A DNA stretch of 64,000 bases from Avena insularis (Eukaryota; Streptophyta; Magnoliopsida; Poales; Poaceae): NCBI GenBank assembly GCA_023614405.1, contig CM042694.1:87465285-87529284 (forward strand). Reading direction: 5' to 3'. Numbering within the stretch: position 1 is the stretch's first letter; every line of letters starts with the position of its first letter. The translations under genes were made by a program, and so were the position numbers. The notes below the pieces were generated by a model, which was not told the origin of the DNA, made no database searches, and saw only the letters and a list, made by a program, of their open reading frames with translations. Below are positions 1 to 10,850 of the stretch, in pieces.

Positions 1-420
1 GGAAGTGTGGTGCGCCATAGGTAAATTCCCTGTGGCGCATGTGGTAAAGCTGCGTCACAGATAGGGAAATTATCCGTGGCGCATGGTAAAAGGGTGCGCC
101 GCAGGTAAGTCTAGGTAGCCCCAGCTAACACTTATGGATGGCCCCTGACATATATGTGGCACATGTCAGGGCCATGTGTCACGGATACTTTCATTACCTG
201 TGGCGTACCGTACTGGCATGCGTCACGGATATGTCAGGGGCCATCCATAAGTGGCAGATATAGATGGCCCTTGACATATCCGTGGCGCATCCTGTTAGGT
301 GTGCCACTGATGTTCCTGTATCCATGGCGCGTTCCGTGGACGTGCGACACTGATATGTCGAGCACCATTTATACAGCTAGTCACCACCTTTTCCCACTTG
401 GTGCACTTTCCCCTCCACTC
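1..420. repeat. CACTA subterminal repeat region
   Basis: The stretch is packed with short degenerate repeats in both orientations, of the form tgtggcgcat and its inverse gtgcgccac, spaced irregularly. Arrays like this are characteristic of the subterminal regions of CACTA (En/Spm) transposons, where the element's own DNA-binding protein acts. The transposase remnant that follows supports the reading. The terminal CACTA motif itself lies outside the window. Confidence 0.7.
129..253. repeat. 25-bp perfect inverted repeat
   Basis: Positions 129-153 and 229-253 are exact reverse complements (core atggatggcccctgacat) separated by 75 bp that themselves contain subterminal repeat units. The transcript or single strand could form a long hairpin. 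It lies inside the CACTA subterminal array and is probably part of the element. Confidence 0.8.
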
Positions 421-900
421 ACTTTCCCCCTCTAGCCTAGACCAGATTTGGTCGTGTTCTTCCTCCTCCCCACCACATTTCTCCCATGAATTCACTCATT
501 TTAGTCATCTAAAACTATTTTGGATGGTAGATTTGTAAAAGGAAGGCTAGATCTACTAAAACCACCGATTCGCTTTCCTCCTCCTCCATCGTTTACTAGG
601 TGAGTAGATGCATGGAAGGACATGCATGTTTGTGTGTATGCAATGAATTGCTTGTGATGATCATGATTGCGTGGGCGAGATGTTATTGTTGCTTGTTGTA
701 TGAATATGTGCGTGTATGTGACAAAGTTTGTGGTACGGTACGGTATGTGTTGTGTGGTGTATGCATGTTTGCCGAAATGTTGATTAATTTCCGTTTCGGC
801 AAATCGTTTGCATTACGCGTATGTCCTATTTTTAGGAGAGGTCATACCAAATTTTTCTGGCGACCATGCATGCATGTGTGTGCATGTTCTAAAATATTCT
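421..900. other. CACTA 5' leader, no gene seen
   Basis: CT-rich then TG-rich sequence between the subterminal repeats and the first transposase exon. The tract from about 600 to 910 looks like an intron: gtgagtagatg at 600 is a plausible donor and ctgcgcag ending near 919 a plausible acceptor. No supported coding region. Confidence 0.4.
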
Positions 901-937
901 CTTGCTCTACACTGCGCAGGTGATCATAGTCATCAAG

Positions 938-3900
938 ATGAGCGAAAGCCTCGTGGCTAGATATTTGAAAGGCACGACGGCCGAAATGATCCAGAACAAC
1001 GAGACCCAGATAAGATGTTTGTGTCACAAATGCAGACTCAGGGGCTTGATGGACCCTTATTCCGGAGTATCGCAGAACCACCTTCTCGTGCATGGTTTCA
1101 TTTCTGGCTTTACTCGTTGGATCAGTGACGAAGGTTACATTAATGGGACTATAGGAAATGAGGAAGGGCGGCAGGACAACAATAACGGAGAGGGTGGGCG
1201 AGAAGCCGAAGAGCCTCCCGTACATGATCATCACGAAGGAGATGCGGGGAAAGATGATGGAGAATAAGCGGACACGCAGCAGACGCTGCAAACAGCCTTG
1301 TAGGACCCTCATGTTCAAGAACTTGTCCTCAAGGAGACGAGCAACCCCAAAGCTGCCGCTAGAGAGAAAGCCAAGCTGGCACAACTGGAGATAGACGGGA
1401 GTACTCCATTGCATGAAGGATGTCGGCCCGATGATACCTGCTTGAATGTAATGCTCAAGGCTCTGGAGATGAAGGCGAAACACAACTGGACCGACACAAG
1501 CTTCAGTGATATGATTAGATTCTGGCATGACTGTCTTCCTAAATCGAACACTCGTCCAGCAAATATCGAGGAGGCAAAGAAAGTTGTGTGCCCTCTCGAT
1601 CTACTGCACGTTAAATACCACGCCTGCATCAATGATTGCATCATTTATCGGAACGAGTACGCGAATAGAACCACATGTTCTATGTGCGGCCATGCACGAT
1701 ACAAGAGAGGGAAGAAAGCTCCAGAAAAAGTGGTATGGTACTTTTCGGTCACTCCTCGTCTACTGTGGTATTTTCTAGACCCTAAGGAAGCAAATATCAT
1801 GCGCTGGCACACGGAAAGGAAGAAGCCCGAAGATGATCCGGATAAGGAGAAGATGCTAACACACCCTTCGGACGCTTGTCGGTGGAATGCAATGGACATC
1901 GAGTTCTCGTTTTTTGGGAACGATCCAAGGAACGTTAGGCTGGGTATGAGCACCGATGGATTAAATCCATTTGGCAATCAGGGCAGCACACATAGCACCT
2001 GGCCTGTGTTTGTATGGCCGTACAACCTCCCTCCATGGCTGTGCACAAAGAGGAGGTACATACACATGAGTATTCTTATTCAGGGGCCAAAACAACCAGG
2101 TATAGACATTCATCTGTATCTCGGGCTATTAAAAGAGGAGCTATCCACATTGTGGGATACTCCAGCGAATACGTGGGACACTTTTTCAAGAGAATATTTT
2201 CCTGTTAGAGCCTCCTTGCTCATGACGGTGCAAGACTATCCTGGTTATGCGGATGTCTCGTGCCAGGTGGGCCACGGACACTACGGATGTGTCAAGTGCA
2301 TGGATCATACGCCGCATCTCCAACTAGAAAAGGACCTCGGGTCTTCAAAAACCGTGTACCCTGGAACTCGAAGGTGGCTTCGCAAAGATGACCCATGGAG
2401 AAAATGCAGAGATCTGTTCTATGGTAAAGCCGAGCATGGAATAGTCCCATGTCCGAGGAGCAGGCAAGAAATTGAGGAATTGCTGAATAATTGGATAGAG
2501 TGCCATGCGTGGGGAAACAAGCGTAAGAGGCCAAAACTGTTGATGAATATATGGAAAGCAAGGTCTGTTTTCTGGGACCTGCCGTACTGGAAGATCCTCC
2601 ACACGCCCTATAGCCTTGATGTCATGCACATCACGAAGAACGTGTTCGAGAGTCTAATTGGCACCCTGCTCAATATGCCAGAGAGGACCAAAGATGGGCC
2701 GAAAGCAAGAAGAGGCCTGAAACATCTAGGCATCAGGGAAGATCTTCAGGAAGGATGCCTCGACGACGATGATGATGATCATACGGAGGAGACCGAAGGT
2801 CTCCGCGGGAGGAAAATGGTCAGAAGTCTGACTATTACTACCCCCCTTCCTGCTTCACTCTAAGTCAGCAGGAGATCGAGCAGTTTATCAAGTGCCTCCT
2901 AGGAGTGAAAGTTCCTTACGGTTACTCGCGGAAGATAAGCAGATATATAGATGCGGTAAAGAAGAGGTTCAGCAGGATGAAGTCTCACGACTGTCACGTG
3001 CTAATGATGCAGATACTTCCCATCGCAAACCGAGGGATAATGGACAAGCACATTTGTGAGACATTGTTTGGCCTCTACAACTTTTTCGACGTCATCTCTC
3101 GGAAGTCGATCGGCCTCCAGCAGCTCGCAAGGCTACAGGAAGAGATCGTGGTGGTACTATGCGAGCTCGAGATTTACTTCTCGCCCGTATTCTTCGACAT
3201 CATGGTGCATCTGCTGGTCCATGTCATGGATGATATCATCCACCTCGGGCCGACATTCCTTCACAACATGATGTCGTTCGAAAGGATGAATGGAATCATT
3301 GAATGCTTCGTCCATAACAGGGCCCATCCAGATGCAAGCATAGCCAAGGGATTTCTGACCTACGACTGCATCTCTTTCTGCTAGAATTATATAGGCACCG
3401 ACGAGAACCCTGTTAGTCTAGCAAGTAACAACAGGCACCTCGGCAGGCTCGCTGGATGTGGTCACCGCGAGGGTCACCGTGCTATTCATGTCGACCACAC
3501 TAGTCGACACGTTGACTTTGATAGGGCAACCCTAGTTACTCTAAAACACATAGAATTGGTCGACCCTTGGTGCGTAGAGCACAAAAGCTTTATTGAGACG
3601 AAGTACAACGACCTAGGGCGGACGAGGACTCAAAGAAAAATAATAAGAGAGCACAACTCTACCTTCACGCGGTGGTTCAAGAAGAAGCTACTGGAAAATC
3701 CCTCCCAGAGTCCTCGTACGGAAGATGATAAACTTATATTTACCTTGTCACAGGACCCCACACACAACCTTAGGACCTACCAAGCGTACGAAATCAACGA
3801 CTACACATTCTACACCGAGGAAAAGGACAAGAACATCGAATATCAGAACTCGGGAGTAACTATGGAATGCTTCACGGACGAGTCGACTATCGTCGAGGAA

Positions 3901-4406
3901 AGATACTATGGAAGGATCGACGAGATATGGAAACTTGACTACTATGGAGAAAAGGTGTCGATGTTCCATGTTAGATGGGCCAAGAACTTCGAAAACAAAG
4001 ATCGGTATTTCACAACCATGGTTATACCCGAAACCAAAACAATAGTTGTCGGCGCGAACGTCATCGCTAAAAATGAGCCGTGGGTATTGGCTAGCCAAGT
4101 GGACCAATGTTTTTTCATTACCGACCCTGTAAATCCTAGTCGTGTTATCCTGAGGAGGGGGAAAGGAGCATCATTGGAATGAACGGAGTAGCCAACGAGC
4201 AAGACTTCGACAACTACGGCGACCCGAGGATGGAAGAGGACATCGACTTACCGACTACTTCGACAAGGAGAAGCAGGACCACCCTACCGGGTAAAGGTTG
4301 TGCGTTCACGAGAAGAAGTCAACAGATTCTCGAGCTAAATTATTCACCGGAATCTAGGTCTTCCCGCCTCGCAGCCGGGACTAGATCCCAGGGTCTGTCA
4401 ATGTAG
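938..4406 (+). pseudogene. CACTA (En/Spm) TNP2-type transposase, decayed
   Basis: This is the transposase gene of a CACTA DNA transposon. The domain order is the family's standard one. A transposase-associated domain lies at 938-1140 (CLCHKC, then HLLVHGFISGFTRW). The Transposase_21/TNP2 core is at 1409-2750, with a CSMCGHARY zinc-binding region and the block LDVMHITKNVFESLIGTLLN. A DUF4218 region is at 2870-3390 (SHDCHVLMMQ, then FFDIMVHLLVHVMDD). A DUF4216 region is at 3550-4180, and a short charged tail runs to about 4350. It is broken: stops at 1265 and about 1302, a frameshift near 2860 before the DYYYPP block, and a TAG at 3382. The homology ends near 4353, where the tandem-duplicated segment begins, so the element is 3'-truncated. 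Any mobilisation would need transposase supplied elsewhere. Confidence 0.9.
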
Positions 4407-4739
4407 CCTCAGGCCGACCATCTCCGACGGAGAAGATGACCACCACCACCAAGACCAGGACCTCTGCCCTAGGCATCCTCATGATGCGAATCAGTCCCTA
4501 GATGGCCTCCGCGCGACTCCCCGGGTCAGCGATGAAGACGACATAATTTGGAGGTGGCCGATTCAATAAGATCAACCACCACCACCTCCAGCCAGCCCTG
4601 CCACCTGCAGATCTGCCGACGTCACACACGGGCCGCGCTGCTTCGCCCTCACCACCAGAGATCATGGGCCGGTCGCTGCCACCATGGATCTTGGGCCGCC
4701 GCCACCGGGATGGACGTGAGGACAGGGAGGTAGACAACG

Positions 4740-6650
4740 GGAAGGAGTTTACATTAGTAGAGTTACGATTTATTCTGGTCTGAATCTAAACGGAAACTTG
4801 ACCTTTTGATAGAGTAGTATGCTAGTCTGGACTGTACGTCTAATTCAGTCCAGGCAACGCTGATTACAATGCTCATTAGCCAAGTGAGCGGAACTTAGTG
4901 TATGTATGGTGGCCTACAATTTGATTTATAAATTTGCACTGAACTGTAGTTTTACCCCTCTGACCTATACATATTCTTTCTATCATATGCTTGATAGTTG
5001 ATAGGATATGATCTCCCTGAGACACGCAATAAATTTGTGAAACCTCTTTGTAAGATTATATCATTTGGATCCTGAAGTCTGTGTATTTTATTTACCCTGA
5101 GCTGACAAAAGACTTGGTTCAAACGAGAATTATTATTGAAAACTAGAAACTGTACCTTGGCTTATACAGTTGCCGCGAGCTCCAGATGTACAACCCATTA
5201 TATTACGCATTATCAGGTACCATATTATAGTATTGTTTTCACCTGCTAGGTAGATACATAACTATTTGGTGGTAGACTGCTAGAATATTATGCTTTTTCA
5301 GTGTCCCTCTTCTGAATGCAAATAGTATTTACGGTTTCATGTTTGTCATCTGCTAGCACATTCCTAAAACCGTGTTTTCCTTTGAAATCGGAAGTGTGTT
5401 ATTATCAACACTGAGTTTGCGATTTGTTGGGCTGTGTTGTATTTGAATTGCTGCAGAAAAGACAGTTGTAAAAAATATACACGTAATTTCCATGATAGCC
5501 ATTTAAATTACAACCAGCTATACACTAGTTTAACTTGCTAGTAGTACAATAGTTTCTAACTGATAATACTGATCTATTTGCAAGCTACACTAGTGGAACA
5601 ATATTAACTGTTACATTGTTCTCTGAATTTTCTCACAAGTATATGATGTATATGTTGAAACTATTTGAGGCTTAACAATGTCACTTTCTGAATTATATTT
5701 TCAGAACTTACCTGCCCTTCAATAGTCGGAGAGGATGAGCCCCATCCCTCCATCCTAGATTCAGTTCTGATCCGTTCCCGGATTGTATTTAATTTTTATA
5801 TGCCCTTCCCTTTGTCTTAACGAGTCTCTCAACCTTCTTAGTTTCTTTTTTGGTTACTTTTTTAGCGGTGAGGCATTGGAGATGATATTTTGGGGATTTG
5901 CACATTACTTCCAGAGTTATGAGATATTATTTATTTTTATATATGAAATCTGAAGCACCTTCTTATTTTTCTTCCATACATGAGGAAGATGACATGATGC
6001 TTCACCTTTCTTGAATTTGACAGCTGTCAAAATTTTGTTTCAATGTCCGCTCATGTGATGCGATATCTTGGATGAATCAATGAGATGCTAGATGAAGATT
6101 GAAGTGTTCAAAGAATAACATTTTCTGTTATATTTTGATTAATCTGCATGAAGTGCCTAAGCTGTATCTAGAAGATTAATTTTGATTGAATTATGTTTGC
6201 CAAATGTCAAACAAGTTACTTGGTTCAAGATATTATATGTTGCCTTTAATTTTTATTCATGATTCAATCTTAAGTTTGTGTTTGATTCGGACATGCAGTG
6301 CAAACTGGCTAGTTTTAGTCATGTGTTGCTACTAGTACTTTCATATAGAAAGCATGTTTCATGTTGGTATAGTCTGAATTCTTGCAAATGTTGAATCCAT
6401 GTACTGCTAAATATTTGCAAAGATGGCCATGTTTGAATATTTTTATCTTTCTTTAAGTCGTAGTTCAAATTTCAATATTTTTGCTTTTTTTAAATTTAAG
6501 TTATACAAGTTGTTGCTTAGAGAAAGAATTATGGGATTGTTTATTAATTTTATGGTACAAGCATTTCTGACTTTCATGCCGCAGCCTATCAGGGACTCAA
6601 ACGGCTAAAATGTACAAAGAGATTATGGGGAAGAATTAGTAGGGGTCAGT
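4740..6650. other. AT-rich sequence of unit A, no gene seen
   Basis: Low-complexity AT-rich DNA without coding potential. An intron-like end (ttttcag at about 5697-5703) is followed by a short CT-rich exon-like block up to about 5830. The same arrangement is repeated at 11240-13130 in unit B. It may be the remains of a non-coding or transposon-derived transcript; I cannot identify it. Confidence 0.4.
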
Positions 6651-6779
6651 GGGGTTTGGGTGACAGGATTGGATCCACTAAATCCATGTGTGGATCCATT
6701 CCAGGTCTGGATTCAATCCCACCTAAACGAACGAGGACTTATCAAAGCATGAGGGGTATATAAAGAGAACTTCAAAGCA

Positions 6780-7180
6780 GGAAATACGCAGACGCGCAAA
6801 GTAATGTAAGCCAAGTTGACATACCGTGCTTCACCAAAACGTCCATCGTCTCGTCCTCCATTGAAAGCGTTGGATGGGTAGGTCCTCAACATGAAGCTGA
6901 CGCGTATGGATAATCTCAAGCTGCTTTATCAAAGCATCGAACGACTCTAGAAGTCAAAAACATACGTGCGAGTGATATAGAACGAACTACAAAGGAAGAA
7001 ATACGTAGACGTGCAAAGTAACGTAAGTGAAGTTGACGTACCGTGCTGCACCAAAATGTCCGATGGCACGTCCTCCATTGAAAGTCGCTGGAAGCTCGAG
7101 TTGGCGTGGATCGGCGAACTCAACGCCGTCCTCTATCGAAAGCCACCGGAAGGGCAGGAAGAGGCCACTAGGCATGGTCG
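6780..7180. repeat. internal direct duplication inside unit A
   Basis: The segment near 6780-6880 (gaaatacgcag, then ttgacataccgtgcttcacc, then tcctccattgaaag) recurs at about 7000-7085 with substitutions. The same pair sits at 13285 and 13505 in unit B, so this smaller duplication is older than the large tandem duplication. Confidence 0.75.
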
Positions 7181-7419
7181 AGTCGAAGAGTGCAGCAGTA
7201 AGTTGTGGTGAAGACCGAATGGAAAGTAAGAAGCTTCTGCATGGGGCGCGGTGTAGGAGAGCGGCAATAGGGAGAGAAGAGGAGCCAAAAATCGAAAAAG
7301 ATCATAGAACAATGAGAGGACGGTGAGGGGTCTCAGTACCGTAAGATGCATCAATAAGCACCGCGGATGATAAAACATAATGGCTATAAAGTCATGTGCC
7401 GCTATTCCGCTCCATCTCC

Positions 7420-8060
7420 TAAGCCTAGCGTATGGCGGTATATACCATAGCCAAATTCACGCATATGGGTATCATATGTGAGAGCGGCTTTCCCGCGCGA
7501 TCAAAACCCAACACACGTTGTCCACACGAAGAGGCTAGTTTGCGCGCACCAATGTGACCCACCGCACGGCCTCGTCGCGAATACCCGTGTACCGTGACGA
7601 CCTCACGTTGCCGTCTCGGATCGCGGCGCCGAAGCACACTTATGATCATCGTGTGCGAGAGCGATTCTCCCACGCGAACGGGACCCATACATTGCACGAC
7701 CTCGCCGCGAGAAACCGCGGATGGCCATGGTTTCCACTGCCTGTTGGGCTCTCGACCGCGAGAACCCGCGGAGTGAGAGGGTTTTCGGTGCCATGTCAGC
7801 ACACGATGGGCCCAGCACCTCGCGTGTGCGGAGCGCCTGTCTCCCTCGAAACGCCTATGACGGACCGTGTCCCCGCCCGCGGCAGGTGACAACAGACCCA
7901 GACCCCGCGCGCTGCCCACCGTCTAGCGATGCAGGGCAGGAAAGGCCGCACGTCCTATCAGCGGCAGGGAATCCGGGATGGCGGGGCCCGCCTCCTCGGC
8001 AGAGATATGCTCTGCGGCGATCCACATGTCCACCACATGGTTCATCCAACGGACAGAAAG
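7420..8060. repeat. GC-rich block with degenerate palindromic repeats
   Basis: A CpG-rich block with recurring variants of ctcgccgcgagaaaccgcgg and gagagcgattctcccgcgcga. Its minus-strand open frame is shared with unit B only because the DNA was duplicated. The composition resembles a subterminal region of a DNA transposon more than a gene. Confidence 0.4.
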
Positions 8061-8896
8061 AATTGGGCGACGTGGATAGCAGAATCGGCCGAAACTTTTA
8101 TGCGATATTATTTACTCCGATATGGAACAACTTAATATATATATGTAGAGCATTTTACTACTACGTGGTCCATTTTAATACATATGTATATACAGCCCAC
8201 ACAGACGGGCGCCATAGAAACTCCTCTTCTGAATGGGCTACACACTTTGTTACATGACATGTGAGGCCAGTCTGACGTGGTGTTGCTTACCGTTGTGTCC
8301 GGTACGACGTTCAGATAAGGGGATCGTCGGACAAACTATTGGAACACATCAGACAGTATGCCGCTTTAAGGCCGCAACTCGGCACGTCTCTTTTTAGGCC
8401 CAATAGCCCTTTGGGGCTGGCTGGGATGCCCTAAGTTGCCAGCTCTATTCTCTTCTCCCTGTATATGGGTTCTCAAGATCGGCACCTACATGTAGAGCCA
8501 GTGAGCTAGACAGACTGGTGCCCAACTTCCATAGGGGGAAATGCGTGCGGCACCTGCAAAGGCCGAACACAGAAACCTGACTTTTTTGTGTTTAGCAGTT
8601 ACAAGTGCTACATTTTCATTAATTAACAATCCACAGGCATAAATAATTGATCATGGCCCAACTTTTGTGCAAGCATCCTCCCATTTAGGGGGGCATACAA
8701 GCATACATGCAAGGATGGACTCCATAAACTAAGGCCTTGTATTGCATCATTGCATGCTTGGGTACGAGTTTGATTAGCGATAGTGACCCGGAGACATTAG
8801 CACGAACGTAGTTGTTTAACGTGTATACGTTGTAGATAAACCACTCCTGACGGACACTAGGGCAGCAAACACTGGGACAGGTTGCAAAGCAAGATC

Positions 8897-8904
8897 TATA
8901 TATA
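8897..8904 (+). promoter_or_regulatory. TATA box of peptide gene copy 1
   Basis: TATATATA lies about 140 bp upstream of the start codon, in a block conserved in copies 1-4 (ggttgcaaagcaagat before it, ccatctccc after it). Confidence 0.6.
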
Positions 8905-9038
8905 CCATCTCCCATGAAGGTTAGATGAATGCTTCAGTTCAAACTACTTAACTAGCATAGTGTCGCTCCTCTCTACACTCACTTCTGAGCTGAAGGACTG
9001 AACTGCTCTATTAGTTTGTGGTGTCGATCTCTGATAGG

Positions 9039-9456
9039 ATGAGGAGTTCATGCTACATGTTGTCACTGGCTGCAGCAATGATCTTGCTTCTTGTACTGAC
9101 GTCCATGGAGGCTGAAGGCATCCGACTAGACGTAGAGACCCAAGCATCAGTCGTCAATAGTAGCAGAAGCCCGATGGTCAGTGTAAGCACTGATTCGGAT
9201 TTTATGATTCGCAATCTGAATTTGTGGACCCAATATGTTATGGAGATTAACTTGCTTGTTTTCATGATTGCAGCAATCAAGCAATGATGTGGTCAAGGGT
9301 CCTCCAACAAGCTCGGTAACGGATGCGACAACAAGCACTGTTGCTGCAGGAAGGTCTACCGCAGTGGCACACGGGTTGCCCGAGTTCCATGAAGACCATT
9401 ATGTTCCCAATGTTCACAGTCGTAGACATCACTGGACGAGAAAATTAACTTGTTGA
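9039..9456 (+). CDS. RGF/GLV/CLEL-like secreted peptide precursor, copy 1 (altered)
   Basis: Two exons (9039-9182 and 9274-9456) flank a 91-bp GT-AG intron in phase 0 and encode 108 aa. The start was chosen by alignment with the other copies. An upstream in-frame ATG at 9018 exists, but only this copy has it. Residues 1-27 form a signal peptide with the hydrophobic core LAAAMILLLVLTS. The C-terminus reads DHYVPNVHSRRHH where the intact copies have DYYVPNVHSPRHH. The tyrosine of the DY pair, the expected sulfation site, is therefore His, and the SPRHH proline is Arg. The stop is lost (TGA to TGG), which adds seven residues. By family analogy the product would be a secreted, processed root or shoot signalling peptide, but these changes suggest loss of function or a new ligand. 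Confidence 0.6.
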
Positions 9457-9479
9457 CCGATCACTGATCATTGTCTAGA

Positions 9480-10850
9480 ACAGACTACAGCTAGTTAATT
9501 AGTCAGTCCGCAGTTGCTAAAAACTCCATGTAAGCTCAGGTACTGAGCGCTTGGCGATAGCAAAAGGCATGTCAAGCTTAAACTCCACTTTTGTATCTCT
9601 TTAGGCAGGAGAAGAGCGGAACAGTTTTGATGTACACTACCTTGTTGAAAAATGACAATATTTGAAGGCTTCAAATCGTTTTGACGATATACATGCCCTA
9701 TCCCTCAAAATTTGTTTGGTTTGTGTTCATGATCAGTATGAAGTGTACAATGAAAGCTTTTCTAGTTACAAATTTGTGACGATATATCTCAAGTTCAGTC
9801 TGGCTGTGTGCACCCACCTTACAGTGCAGTAGTCGGGGGAGCTTCTCCTCCGTTGTGAACTGAGTAAGCATAGATCTGGTGCGTATTTGTTGATGCAGAA
9901 GAACACAAGACGCAGAGATCCATGCATCGTGCGAGACTGGATTAATACTCGAGCAGGTTGTTGTACGTGGGATCGCTCGGCGCGCCGGACTCCTGCTAGC
10001 ACGTGACCAAATAAATGAATACCAGGTGTCGCGATACAGGTCGATGCGATGTTGGGTACTGTATTGTTGTCCGCAAGAGAATCGTGTGATCTTATGGGAA
10101 ATCGAGTGCACATATGGGTCGATGCGATGATGGGTACCGTGTATTTTTTAGGCTGGTACCGTACAACCCATATATGTAGTACTAGATAACTATGATGCAT
10201 GTCTGTTCTTGATGGTGATATCGTCACTCGTGTTGTCATTGTAATGTATTTGTATTGTGTTCACTGTGGAATGCTTGATCTAATCCCACTAGCACATTCC
10301 CTTAGCAAAACTAGAAACTAGCTCAAACATTTCAAAATTCTAAAGTGGGAAATGCAGGACATATCTTTCACTAGTGGATCCGTTGTTCTCTTCGACCTTA
10401 TGTATTGCTTTAATACTAAAGACCATATAACTGTCACTAATAATATTAAAGAGAATTAAGTCCTGGACAAAAAACACGGAGTGGCGCCCACGCACACACT
10501 CCAGATGTCGTCCCTTCACAATCTTCCACCAAACCGTCTTCAGCGTGTACATCGATGCGCAGACTCTCACCACACCAGCCACCGACACCACAGCGGTGCC
10601 AAGTAGCACCACCTCCATGTGCTAGCCGCTCCACCTCTCCTGCCTATTCCATCCAGTGTTGCTCCACAGACGATGCTCCCATGAGAGAACGCGACACTAC
10701 AGCGCTGCCATCACCTACCCGAAGATCTTAGGGTTTCTCCCAGAGCAGCACGAGTGAGGTCGACACTAGTTACACGGCAATGCCTTCATCAAGGTCACGG
10801 CGTGGTAACGCCGACATCGCCCGCCAATCGGCATGATTTTCACTAGCACC
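9480..10850. other. 3' flank of copy 1 and unit spacer
   Basis: No supported gene. 9500-9900 is homologous to the 3' flank of copy 3 (20830-21210), including the ttgatgcagaag tail. 10310-10370 (gaaactagctcaaacatttc) recurs at 16045, where unit B resumes after lacking about 0.8 kb. 10370-10850 is single-copy in the window and unrecognised. Confidence 0.55.

Larger units (their letters stand above)
4354..10370. repeat. tandem duplication, unit A
   Basis: Unit A matches unit B (10850-16110) nearly base for base over most of its length, at an offset that drifts from about 6490 to 6531 bp. It contains, in order: a GC-rich block with CCACCACC runs (4354-4740), an AT-rich intron-like stretch (4740-6600), an internally duplicated block (6780-7180), a GC-rich block (7420-8060), and peptide gene copy 1 (9039-9456). 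The left boundary is the junction with the truncated CACTA element. Outside the peptide gene I see no supported protein gene. Confidence 0.85.

Noticed and set aside
4500..4735. CCACCACC-rich block as a gene exon (frames on both strands)
   Set aside because: Short, low-complexity, and its frame differs between units A (4498-4737) and B (10877-11125).
9053..9280. Antisense frame over peptide copy 1 (75 codons)
   Set aside because: Shadow of the peptide gene. The antisense frame is not kept in the other four copies.
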